NCBI GenBank assembly: GCA_030739585.1
Contig: JASLYX010000007.1
Coordinates: 1 to 64,000 of the forward strand
Direction: 5' to 3'
Length of the DNA stretch: 64,000 bases
From: Candidatus Bathyarchaeota archaeon
GTDB taxonomy: Archaea; Thermoproteota; Bathyarchaeia; TCS64
In this document: positions 37,659 through 45,262 of the stretch, one piece after another
How the letters are laid out: every line of letters starts with the position of its first letter
Position numbering within the stretch: position 1 is the stretch's first letter
Made by a program: the position numbers and the translations under genes
Notes under the pieces: generated by a model
What the model was told of the DNA's origin: nothing
Seen by the model: only the letters and a program-made list of their open reading frames with translations
The model's database searches: none

Positions 37659-37919
37659 TTGTCCGAAGTGGTCGATATTTTTGGGCAGATTTTCGGGATG
37701 TTCTCCAATTTCATTATGAATCTCCTGAATGTCCTTGGAGGGAATCTGTCGCCCGTGACCAGAGAAGCGTTGACTGGTTTTTTTCTATTATGTCTGGCTC
37801 TTCGTCTGCTAAACGGGGGTCAACAAAAAATCAAACTGGTGGCGAGAAGGTTACAGCGAAAAGACGAGGATGACGACGAAGACGAGGAATATGAATATGT
37901 CAGAGTGAGGCGACAATGA
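37659..37919 (+). CDS. Small membrane protein with acidic tail
   Basis: 86 residues from a TTG with GGAGG eight bases upstream (37646-37651), which decides the start. One or two hydrophobic segments (about 5-28 and 38-52) are followed by KLVARRLQRKDEDDDEDEE and a basic end. There is no recognised family. It overlaps the next small zinc-ribbon gene by four bases (ATGA), forming a compact string of tiny genes typical of archaeal plasmids or viruses. Confidence 0.6.
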   Translation: MSEVVDIFGQIFGMFSNFIMNLLNVLGGNLSPVTREALTGFFLLCLALRLLNGGQQKIKLVARRLQRKDEDDDEDEEYEYVRVRRQ

Positions 37920-38083
37920 GTTCTAATTTTCGATATATGTGTGGTAAATGTGGAACGGAGTTTATAGCCAGCTATCAGCCGTCAAAGAATCCCCGTTGTG
38001 TACTCTGTCGTCAAGACCCAGGAACGAAGAAACTCAAAGAACTCGAATCAGAAAAACGTCGTCATATGTTCCTGTTGGGTTAA
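37916..38083 (+). CDS. 55-residue zinc-ribbon protein
   Basis: Reads MSSNFRYMCGKCGTEFIA with Cys9 and Cys12, then PRCVLCRQ with Cys28 and Cys31, so a four-cysteine zinc ribbon with CxxC knuckles, followed by a charged helix KKLKELESEKRRHM. The ATG overlaps the stop of the preceding gene (ATGA). Probably binds nucleic acid or protein; no family name can be given. It belongs to the cluster of tiny genes in the mobile-looking patch. Confidence 0.6.
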   Translation: MSSNFRYMCGKCGTEFIASYQPSKNPRCVLCRQDPGTKKLKELESEKRRHMFLLG

Positions 38084-38095
38084 AGGTGAAAATCC

Positions 38096-38338
38096 ATGAG
38101 TGATTTTTACGATGATATTGAACGACGAGCACTAGAAGATGAGAAAATTACTCTCCAGAATCGGGCCAGATTTCAGGAAAAGAAAACCCAGTGGCTGACC
38201 ACAATTTGTCCCGGTTGTTCGCGGAAAGTAGAATACGCTTTGAAAGAGGGAGTGGTCTTTGACGGAAATTTAAAATGCGGGCATTGTGGAAAATCTTTTC
38301 ATCTGAGTCGATTGTCTGATTTCATGGGGGAGAAGTAA
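38096..38338 (+). CDS. 80-residue zinc-ribbon protein
   Basis: An N-terminal acidic/basic helix (MSDFYDDIERRALEDEKI) precedes a zinc ribbon with CPGC (about 38-41) and CGHC (about 61-64), then FHLSRLSDFMGEK. It starts 12 bases after the previous stop, with an AGGTGA box before the ATG. The second ribbon protein in a row, no recognised family. It may be a small DNA-binding regulator of the element that carries it. Confidence 0.6.
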   Translation: MSDFYDDIERRALEDEKITLQNRARFQEKKTQWLTTICPGCSRKVEYALKEGVVFDGNLKCGHCGKSFHLSRLSDFMGEK

Positions 38339-38370
38339 TGATAAATCGAATATTATGATGTTAGAAAGAG

Positions 38371-38420
38371 ATTATCAAGATTATAATAAGATTATAACGA
38401 GATTATAATGAGACAATAAG
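38371..38420 (+). repeat. Iteron-like direct repeats GATTATAA(T/C)
   Basis: ATTATC at 38371 is followed by ATTATAAT (38380), ATTATAAC (38391) and ATTATAAT (38402), each preceded by AAG or GAG, then a diverged ACAATAAG (38413). Start-to-start distances are 9, 11, 11 and 11 bases, one helical turn. Another AGATTATAAA lies at 38461. Such phased repeats occur at plasmid origins and at operators. Confidence 0.5.
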
Positions 38421-38497
38421 GGAAGTTTTATAAGGATACGGTTGTTCCCTTTCGAATAGGAGATTATAAAATAATGATCCCTGAAACTAGAAATAAC

Positions 38498-38603
38498 CAC
38501 TATCATCCCACGCATTTTTTTGCGTATGCGTCGAGCGCCCGGAAGGGCGTAGGCATTACAAGAGGAGGGGGTGGTTGAGCGGGAGGCGTGAGCTGGGATA
38601 GTG
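38498..38603 (+). ncRNA. Candidate structured RNA element
   Basis: A 106-base stretch much richer in G+C than its surroundings with nested complementarity. The outer stem is CACTATC (38498-38504) with GATAGTG (38597-38603), extended past a two-base bulge by CC and GG. Inside are CGCA-T7-TGCG near 38511-38524 and GCCC-GGAA-GGGC at about 38527-38538. It lies downstream of the direct repeats. A 33-codon frame covers its first part, so it could be a leader or replication-control RNA. Transcription is not shown. Confidence 0.35.
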
Positions 38604-38781
38604 AGGTATTGGGATTGTTATCACACCGATAAATACTCTGAGAGAACAGACAGAAGGGGTTTTTCTTTGGGACGGTGTGTGATTCTTAGAAAGTGATTCA
38701 AACTTGAGAAGGACAGGGATGACGAAGATTTCACAGATGTTTCAATCGATGACCTATTTGTGAGCGGAGAGGCGATGTGAA

Positions 38782-39171
38782 GTGACAGACCAGATTTGGA
38801 TGATGGGAGAGGAGCTTAAGGCGAGTGTTGAAATTTTCGATCTGATAGCTAAGAATAGAAACATGTTAGGTTGGGACAGGATTATCGCAATGGTTATATA
38901 AGAATTCATAAAATCTTTTGGAGGTAGCAATTATAAAAATCGAAATAGGTATGAGCTTCGTTCGGAGATCTCAGCCGTTGGGGTCTGTTTCAGAGATTCG
39001 CCTGAGGACTATATTCAAAACATGGTCGAATCTAGTGGAGGTCATATCTGTCTAATTCTGGTTCAGTTGCCGAATGATGACGCTTACCAAGAAGTTCATT
39101 ATCCAATGGAGACGGCAGGCATCAATGAGGATTGGGAGCTTTGTCATGTGATAAGAGGGATTCATGGGTAG
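38782..39171 (+). pseudogene. 130-codon frame interrupted by one TAA
   Basis: From a GTG at 38782 the frame reads MTDQIWMMGEELKASVEIF and on to GWDRIIAMVI, then TAA (38899-38901), then stays open for 89 codons (EFIKSFGGSNYKNRNRYEL; later GGHICLILVQLPNDDAY) to a TAG. Composition and hydrophobic pattern look coding on both sides, so this is probably one gene broken by a nonsense change. Its family is unknown. Confidence 0.4.
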
Positions 39172-39293
39172 TGAGTCAGGTTAACGCCTCCTCTTTTCTT
39201 TTATTTTAAAAAAATAAATTTTTCTAATTCACAGAAAATAACCCTTTATTCATTTCTGAAAAAAGGGTACAATAGATGTAGAACGAAAAGACC

Positions 39294-40121
39294 TTATCTC
39301 TGAGAACTGGCGTGCCTTATCATTGACTGTAATGCTTTATATGCTTCTAGGAATGGACCCTCAAATTTAAGGGTCAGTCCATCAACCCTCTTTGAAAAGG
39401 GAGTCATTTCTGCTGCGTCTGCCATCCCTGTATGTTGGAACTCTATCTCAATCGTGGTAGGTTCCTTTATCTCGAATGGTTTGAAATCCTTAATCCGCTT
39501 CACAGCCCTATTTGCGCTTTCCTCTAGGAGTTTAGATGAAATTGTAGGGGGTAAGAGTATAGCGGATGTCCGCCCTAGGCCTTTTTTGACCTCCACTGTC
39601 TCAATGTCCCCAAAATGTGCTTTACTCTCCTCTACTGCTTTGTTACACCCGCTAAGGAAGGCTATTGGGACTCCAAAGTGTCCCGCAATTGCTGCGTTTA
39701 TGCCGATTTCCCCCATAGGTACCCCATTTACCCGGAGGACATTTATGGGCGGCAGGAAGGTGTGCTCTATGACGCCCCGATGGGTCCCTCTCATCGGATG
39801 CAAACCAACGAGAAATATTGCATCACAGCTCTGATAGACCTCAGACATAACAGAGACGGGCCGACTCGCAGATCTCCCATTCAGGTACCTGATTTCCTCT
39901 TCAAGTTTTTCGAAAATCAGGTTTTGACCCCATCCCGCGTGGGAGTCAATAAGATAGACCTCATCTACCCCCGCCTTGACGGCTCCCCGAGCGACTGCAT
40001 TAATATCGCCTGTGGAGAGGACTCTACTCTGCTCGTAGAACCGCTCGGATCTCCCTGTCTGCTCTGTCTCTAATACTACTCCCGTTACTCCCTCTAAGTC
40101 AAAATTTATGATTATCCGCAA
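39294..40121 (-). CDS. dppA: M55 family D-aminopeptidase (DppA-like), copy 2
   Basis: 275 residues, TTG start. The M55 ligand set is kept: FDLEGVTGV (Asp8, Glu10), LIDSHAGWGQN (His), GLHPMRGTHRGVIEHTF (His residues) and EIGINAAIAGHFGVP (Glu). It is only distantly similar to copy 1 at 29941, so this is an old duplication or separate acquisition. As with copy 1, it is divergent from an alpha-beta amidohydrolase pair (starting at 40281), so the spacer of about 160 bases should contain back-to-back promoters. Likely role: removal of N-terminal D-residues from small peptides. Confidence 0.87.
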   Translation of the reverse strand: MRIIINFDLEGVTGVVLETEQTGRSERFYEQSRVLSTGDINAVARGAVKAGVDEVYLIDSHAGWGQNLIFEKLEEEIRYLNGRSASRPVSVMSEVYQSCDAIFLVGLHPMRGTHRGVIEHTFLPPINVLRVNGVPMGEIGINAAIAGHFGVPIAFLSGCNKAVEESKAHFGDIETVEVKKGLGRTSAILLPPTISSKLLEESANRAVKRIKDFKPFEIKEPTTIEIEFQHTGMADAAEMTPFSKRVDGLTLKFEGPFLEAYKALQSMIRHASSQR

Positions 40122-40280
40122 TTTGTTTCATTCCACGAATATATCAACACGGGGCATGTTTGCTATATCTAATTTCCGACCTAATTAAATGCAAATTCCA
40201 AGATATTCTTTAGCATATTTTAAACTAAAACAATGAAGGCTCAAATACCTTGGGATAATAAATATTGTTGGAGACCTATC

Positions 40281-41009
40281 TTGGTAATCATTGATGCTCA
40301 TTGCCATCTATCCCCGAGAAGGAGTAAAGCATCCTCATTGGTCGAGAGCATGGATCCTGCAGGAATAGACATGGCCTGTGTCTTCGGAAACGACAATGAG
40401 TTCGTGGCCGAAGCTGCAAAAAACTTCCCGGACAGATTTATCCCCTTCGTCTACTTTGATCCCAGGTATGAGGAGATCGGCGTGGAGACAGTGGAAAAAT
40501 ATGCAATAGAGTATGGCTGGAAAGGAGTCAAAGTTGGACATCAGCATGCGGTTGCCCGCTTCATGTATCCAATGATGGAAAAGGCGGAGGAGCATAAAAT
40601 GATAGTGGTGATTCACTCGGACCACAGCATAAGGAACCACCCTTACGTCATTGGGGATATCGCGAATAGCTTCCCTAAAGTCCCAACTGTTATTCTTCAC
40701 ATGGGTGGGGGTACATGCTTCGACTCAGAGCTTTTGAGTACAAAAATAGCCCAGAAAAACGAAAATATTTACTTGGAAACCTGCTACTCCAATCCCTTCG
40801 CCATCAAACAGGCTGTGGAAACGCTGGGCTCTGAACGAATCATGTTTGGTTCAGATGAATCCAACGGGGGATACGGGAGCAGATTTGAAAAGCCAGGTCA
40901 GTACCAGGACCTAATGCTCGATGCTGTCAGGGTTATAGGACTCCAAAAAGATCAGGAAGAAGCAGTTCTCGGAGGCACAGCGGCTAAGCTTCTCGGGATT
41001 GACAGGTAA
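40281..41009 (+). CDS. Metal-dependent amidohydrolase alpha2 (Amidohydro_2)
   Basis: 242 residues from the TTG at 40281, chosen because GGAG lies seven bases upstream and the protein then starts LVIIDAHCH exactly like alpha1; an ATG at 40233 would add 16 residues. Active-site residues are complete: IDAHCHLS, VKVGHQHAVARFMYP, VIHSDHSIRNHPY, VILHMGGGTCFDS and MFGSDESNGG. It is the closest paralogue of alpha1 (most of the barrel strands are identical). Its stop overlaps the ATG of beta2 by one base (TAATG), showing translational coupling. Confidence 0.85.
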   Translation: MVIIDAHCHLSPRRSKASSLVESMDPAGIDMACVFGNDNEFVAEAAKNFPDRFIPFVYFDPRYEEIGVETVEKYAIEYGWKGVKVGHQHAVARFMYPMMEKAEEHKMIVVIHSDHSIRNHPYVIGDIANSFPKVPTVILHMGGGTCFDSELLSTKIAQKNENIYLETCYSNPFAIKQAVETLGSERIMFGSDESNGGYGSRFEKPGQYQDLMLDAVRVIGLQKDQEEAVLGGTAAKLLGIDR

Positions 41010-41749
41010 TGATAATTGATATCCACTCCCACCTAGGGCATCATCCGCTCCAGGACTTCAAGCAGGGACTAGAGGAGATCCTGAGAGACATGGAGACATA
41101 TGGGATATCTAGAAGTTTCCTCCTCCCGTTTCCTTCTATGAAGATCAAAATTGTCAACGACACTGTGGCCTCCTCAGTGAAAGAACACCCTGAAAAACTA
41201 ACTGGCTTCTCCGTTCTTAATCCGACGGCAGATGATGCCTTAGAGGAAGTTGAGAGAATTGTGAGTCTAGGATTAAAGGGGGTGATGCTAGATCCTGAGT
41301 TCCACAGCGTCTTCCGTCATCAGGCAAAGGTGGAAGAGCTCATGGTACCGTGTATGGACAATAATCTCCCAGTTCTATTCAATACACCAAACATCGAAGT
41401 GGGAGAAGGAGCAAGGATGGGCCGAGAGCCTTATTACAATGGACTTAAGAACCTTGCTTTCAAATTTCCCGATGTCAGGTTTGTAGTGAGTCCTTATTGG
41501 CCTCGGATAAAGGTACTAATGATAAAGTATTCCAACATATTCATCGATAGTGGAGGCAGGAATGGTATATCGGGGGCAGTCAGACTCATGACGGACATCG
41601 GACCCACCAGGGTCTGCTTTGGCTCTGAGTCACCCCAAAACCACCCAGGCCTTGGGGTTAAGGCTATCAGGACCATGAAGATGCCCCCAGTTTACAGAGA
41701 CCTGTTGCTGGGTAGAAACGCGAAAAGAATCTTTGGAGACATTTTTTAA
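41009..41749 (+). CDS. Amidohydrolase-fold partner protein beta2 (probably non-catalytic)
   Basis: 246 residues, close paralogue of beta1. It keeps IIDIHSHLGHHPL (HxH) and LKGVMLDPEFH, but has LPVLFNTPNIE where active enzymes carry a histidine, VVSPYWPR in place of the next one, and GSESPQNHPG in place of the GSD aspartate. The very conserved GSESPQNHPGLGVK stretch suggests a preserved, different function, such as forming the interface with alpha. One-base overlap with alpha2. Confidence 0.8.
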   Translation: MIIDIHSHLGHHPLQDFKQGLEEILRDMETYGISRSFLLPFPSMKIKIVNDTVASSVKEHPEKLTGFSVLNPTADDALEEVERIVSLGLKGVMLDPEFHSVFRHQAKVEELMVPCMDNNLPVLFNTPNIEVGEGARMGREPYYNGLKNLAFKFPDVRFVVSPYWPRIKVLMIKYSNIFIDSGGRNGISGAVRLMTDIGPTRVCFGSESPQNHPGLGVKAIRTMKMPPVYRDLLLGRNAKRIFGDIF

Positions 41750-41798
41750 TATAAATGAGGACCATGAGCCCTCCCTTGATATTTTCCAAGTTTGATCC

Positions 41799-42653
41799 TT
41801 AGATATCCTGATTAGATTTCAGTTCTACTATTTTAGCGTACATCTCTGGTCTTCGCTCCTTGACGTAGACTCTGCGTCTCCTCCAATTTTTGTCGTCCTC
41901 CAAGTCGATTGTGGCGGTTATTACGCATTCCTCGAATCCAGCTTGAGCCAGCACCTTTCCATTAGGGTTCACAATCATGCTGTTCCCAAAATACTCTTTT
42001 CCGCTCTCCTTACCCCCTCTATTTACGAAGACACCAAAAACTCCACTGTCATACGCCCTAGCCCTGTTCACCATAACCCATCTATCGGGATATTGGGCCT
42101 TATCCCTCGGGAAGATCACTGAGGGGACCACTACTATCTCTGCCCCTTTGAGAGATAGGACCCTAAATGGCTCCGGAAACTCTCGGTCATAGCAGATTAG
42201 TGTCCCTATCTTCCCAATTTCTGTCTGGTAGACGCTGTAGTCTGATCCAGGAGAGAAGTAGAATTTCTCCTCAGGTCTAGGAGGGACATGCGTTTTTCGA
42301 TATTTCCCAATTATTAACCCATCGGGACCAATAAGAGGAGCCGTGTTGTAAAATTTTCCTGATGTCTGTTTCTCAAAAATGGGGGCAACAATGTATACAT
42401 GGTATTTCTTTGCGATGTCCCCAATGGCCTTAGTGGTGGGCCCGGGGATGGTCTCAGCCATCTCAAAGAAATTAGGGTTTCGATCCTTAAAGATGTAGAA
42501 CCCCATGGTAAATAGTTCAGGCAGCACCATGAGGTTCGCCCCTTTATCTACCGCTGTCTCGATTAGATCAATTGCCCTTTCGATATTTGCATCTTTATCA
42601 AACGGAGCGCAGTTCATCTGAATTGCAGCTAGTGTAAGATTACATTTATCCAT
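41799..42653 (-). CDS. Carbon-nitrogen hydrolase (nitrilase superfamily)
   Basis: 284 residues from the ATG at 42653 (MDKCNLTLAAIQMNCAP); an in-frame start 18 codons upstream gives an unlikely Cys-rich tail. The catalytic triad is Glu46 (VLPELFTMGF), Lys120 (GKYRKTHVP) and Cys154 (LICYDREFPE). The HVPPRPEEKFYFSPG segment resembles the N-carbamoyl amidases (beta-ureidopropionase, N-carbamoyl-D-amino acid and N-carbamoylputrescine amidohydrolases). Given the nearby allantoinase-type and D-amino-acid enzymes, removal of a carbamoyl group from an amino acid is a reasonable guess. Confidence 0.85.
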   Translation of the reverse strand: MDKCNLTLAAIQMNCAPFDKDANIERAIDLIETAVDKGANLMVLPELFTMGFYIFKDRNPNFFEMAETIPGPTTKAIGDIAKKYHVYIVAPIFEKQTSGKFYNTAPLIGPDGLIIGKYRKTHVPPRPEEKFYFSPGSDYSVYQTEIGKIGTLICYDREFPEPFRVLSLKGAEIVVVPSVIFPRDKAQYPDRWVMVNRARAYDSGVFGVFVNRGGKESGKEYFGNSMIVNPNGKVLAQAGFEECVITATIDLEDDKNWRRRRVYVKERRPEMYAKIVELKSNQDI

Positions 42654-42742
42654 TTTTGATATCCTGCAACTAGGATAACAAGGAAATATAAAAAAGCATA
42701 AGCGCACTCAGGTGTCTATGAGAGGATATTTTTTCCTCAAGC

Positions 42743-43492
42743 TCACTCTTGTCTCTGAAAATATAGATCCAAAAGCGTCTCTCGAGCACCAAGAAACCTC
42801 TCTTGATGCTCTTTGACTATTGAGGTGAGGTTGTCAAGGATATACTGTTCCGAAGTATCTGTACCCTCATTGTGATCGCAAAGTGCACCTACAATCCAAT
42901 ACTGAAACTCTGGGTGAGGCCAGTCAAGCGTAATCGATGATAGACCCTGCTCTCTGAATAAGGCTGTCATATGAGCCTCTGTGTACATTACAAAGCCCGG
43001 GTATACCCATTTGTCTCCTGTATAGTTGAATTTGCCTTTTGCATATGTGGCGACGAAAAGGGAAGTTGGGCTCATTACTTTCCTTGCTTCTGAAAGACAT
43101 CTGCGGATATGATGCTGTGAGGCGTGGGAGAAAATGGAGTGTGCTAAAATATAATCAAATTTTCTTCCAAATACAGACAGGGTAAAGTTATCGTCGTTAT
43201 TGAAGACCGGTTTTTTCACTTTGATTATATCCTCTCCAAGCTCATTTCTTATCCCCTCATCAATAAGCCATTGTTTAGGTTCAATGCCGTAATATCTCCC
43301 GGGCAGAAGGAAGGGAATAAAGAGTTTCCCCGCTCTGAGGGATCCACACCCGATATCAAGGAAATAGTGGTTCTCTCTGAGATTTAGGAAGGTGAGCAAG
43401 TTAAACTGGTTAGCACTAATTAAATCGTATTTAGCTAATGTCCCCACGAAGCCTTTGTAATCTTGTTCACATTCCCGGGTTCCTACGTTCAT
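42743..43492 (-). CDS. SAM-dependent methyltransferase
   Basis: 249 residues from the ATG at 43492 (MNVGTRECEQDYKGFVG). The frame extends further upstream but would run through the end of beta3. SAM-binding motif I is YFLDIGCGSLRAGKLFIPFL; then YYGIEPKQWLIDEG (motif II acidic residue), FDYILAHSIFSHASQHH and a late FVATYAKGKFNYTGD. Class I methyltransferase of a family often found with surface-polysaccharide or small-molecule genes. The acceptor is unknown, and it has no evident link to the hydrolases around it. Confidence 0.75.
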   Translation of the reverse strand: MNVGTRECEQDYKGFVGTLAKYDLISANQFNLLTFLNLRENHYFLDIGCGSLRAGKLFIPFLLPGRYYGIEPKQWLIDEGIRNELGEDIIKVKKPVFNNDDNFTLSVFGRKFDYILAHSIFSHASQHHIRRCLSEARKVMSPTSLFVATYAKGKFNYTGDKWVYPGFVMYTEAHMTALFREQGLSSITLDWPHPEFQYWIVGALCDHNEGTDTSEQYILDNLTSIVKEHQERFLGARETLLDLYFQRQE

Positions 43493-43565
43493 GAAAGTAC
43501 TCCTGTTAACATAAATACAGCAACAATATAGTCTCTCGTTCAGTACTAAAATAAACTTAGGAGGG

Positions 43566-44315
43566 CTAGAGGAGGTCCTTGAAAATCCTCTCAGCATTGC
43601 CGCCGAGGATGAGCTTCCGCTGATATGGTGTAATCTTGGACCATTCCACGGTCTGCTTATGGTTCCCGGTATGGTATCTTGGAGAGCTGGATCCGAATAG
43701 AAGTCTTGTGGCACCGAGGCCGGCAACCAAGCTGGATATTCTCCCAGCTGATGCCCCAGCAGAGTCTACGTATAGATTTGAATGTTTCTTGCAGAGTTCT
43801 ATAATTCCAGGCCAGAATAGGTCAACAATCGTCCTTACCTCAGGGAATCGGCTCATAAGTTCATCTAGGCCATTATACTGCTGAAGTGCGTTGTCATGGC
43901 TGTGTCCTACCCTAAGATTGGGTATGCATATGAGGATTGGGAACCCTTTCTCCACCGCCTTCTCAAAGATAGGGGGCAGCATCGGGTTTCCGGGAGTCAA
44001 CGGTCGCTCCATGCTAAAGTGGAATTCAGGGTCCAACATCAGCCCCTTTAACCCCAGGCCTATAGCCCGGTCTATCTCAAGGAGGGCATCCGGATGTACA
44101 GGGTTCACGTTAAAGAAACCTACAAGCTTTTCAGGGTGATTCCTCACTGCCTGCTCAACTCGGTCATTTGCTTCCTTGAAGCGCATTTTAGGGGCAGAGC
44201 TAAGGAATGTTTTTTCAATTCCGTATTTTCTCATCTCCCCCAGGATTTCGTCAAGAGTCTGTTCAAACATAAACAACGGATGCTTCCCAAGCTGTGAATG
44301 TACGTCAATAATCAT
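43566..44315 (-). CDS. Amidohydrolase-fold partner protein beta3 (probably non-catalytic)
   Basis: 249 residues, the most diverged beta. Even the first metal motif is altered to IIDVHSQLGKHPL (HxQ). The next sites read FPILICIPNLRVGH and TIVDLFWPG, with no histidine at the expected places, and the late aspartate is Ser in LFGSSSPRYHTG. LKGLMLDPEFH and the general barrel pattern still match beta1 and beta2. It overlaps alpha3 by four bases (ATGA). Its loss of all canonical ligands is the strongest sign that beta proteins are pseudoenzymes. Confidence 0.8.
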   Translation of the reverse strand: MIIDVHSQLGKHPLFMFEQTLDEILGEMRKYGIEKTFLSSAPKMRFKEANDRVEQAVRNHPEKLVGFFNVNPVHPDALLEIDRAIGLGLKGLMLDPEFHFSMERPLTPGNPMLPPIFEKAVEKGFPILICIPNLRVGHSHDNALQQYNGLDELMSRFPEVRTIVDLFWPGIIELCKKHSNLYVDSAGASAGRISSLVAGLGATRLLFGSSSPRYHTGNHKQTVEWSKITPYQRKLILGGNAERIFKDLL

Positions 44316-45133
44316 ATTTTCACCTCAACGCCAAATAATTTAGCAGCATTTAGACCCATAAGTTTGTCCTCCTCTTCTTGAAGGAGGTTAAGGCATCGTA
44401 TGGTATGCATATGGATCATCATTTCATATGCTTGTTTTTCGTAGCCACTTCCGTATCCTAATCCAGAATTAGACGAGTCCGAGCCGAACATGATCTGATC
44501 AGGGCCGAGGATCTCAACCGCCTTCTTTACTGGAAAGGGAGTAGAAAAACAGGTCTCAAGCCAAACGTTAGGATTCTTTTCAGCCATTTTAATCGAAAGC
44601 ATTTCTGCAGCGGCTGATGTTCTGCCCCCCATATGGAGGATGACCGTTGGTACTTTAGGGAAGGAGTTTGCTAGGTCGCCAATGATATAGGGGTGTCCCC
44701 TTACACTATGGTCGGAGTGGATACCAACGACGGCCCCATATTCCTCAGCCTTCTCCATCATTGGATACATCCATCGGGCAACGGCAAATTTATGACCTAT
44801 CTTGATGCCTTTGAAGGTCTCACTATCTTTTGCCATACAACGATCAATTTCATCAATGCCCTCCTGTTCGTATCTTGGATCAAAATAGATAAAGGGTACA
44901 ATGCGTCCGGGGTAGTCCACAGCGGCCTGAAGATTAAAGTCATTGTTTTTTCTAAGCTCCTCGATATATTGACCGCCGCTCCCCATAGAGATTATAGTAT
45001 CCACTCCTGCCGCGTCCATCTTGTCGATCATGGTCTCAACATAAGCTTTGACACCTCTGCGCTCGCCCCTGAGATGAGTGTGCGCGTCAATAACAATCGG
45101 ATTTTTTCTATCGGTCAAATAGTCACCTGCCAT
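44312..45133 (-). CDS. Metal-dependent amidohydrolase alpha3 (Amidohydro_2)
   Basis: 273 residues from the ATG at 45133 (MAGDYLTDRKNPIVIDAHTH), with AGGA seven bases upstream; a TTG at 45166 is also in frame. The active site is complete: VIDAHTHLRGER, IKIGHKFAVARWMYP, GIHSDHSVRGHPY, VILHMGGRTSAAAEM and MFGSDSSNSGLGYG. It differs from alpha1 and alpha2 by a longer N-terminus and a changed loop after HMGG (RTSAAAEM instead of GTCFDSEL), so it may use another substrate. It is coupled to beta3 and divergent from the NHL-repeat gene at 45263. Confidence 0.85.
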   Translation of the reverse strand: MAGDYLTDRKNPIVIDAHTHLRGERRGVKAYVETMIDKMDAAGVDTIISMGSGGQYIEELRKNNDFNLQAAVDYPGRIVPFIYFDPRYEQEGIDEIDRCMAKDSETFKGIKIGHKFAVARWMYPMMEKAEEYGAVVGIHSDHSVRGHPYIIGDLANSFPKVPTVILHMGGRTSAAAEMLSIKMAEKNPNVWLETCFSTPFPVKKAVEILGPDQIMFGSDSSNSGLGYGSGYEKQAYEMMIHMHTIRCLNLLQEEEDKLMGLNAAKLFGVEVKI

Positions 45134-45262
45134 AACATTCCTAAGTCTCTTAATAAAACCAAGCAAGTAAGGTTACATGGGACCAGGAAAATAAGTCCAA
45201 TAACGTATAGGCGTAGATAGTTTGACGAATATTTATTCATATAAGGAGGGTATATATTCTAT

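Noticed and set aside
37610-37873. 87-codon frame overlapping the small membrane-protein gene
   Set aside because: It is in another frame of the better-supported gene at 37659, which has GGAGG and couples to the next gene.
38340-38420. CRISPR-like short repeats
   Set aside because: The units are 8-11 bases with no unique spacers of uniform length, and no cas genes are nearby; an iteron or operator cluster fits better.
37303-39171. Stop-codon readthrough (selenocysteine or pyrrolysine) as an explanation for interrupted frames
   Set aside because: The stops are TGA, TGA and TAA with no SECIS-like structure or recoding genes seen; decay is simpler.
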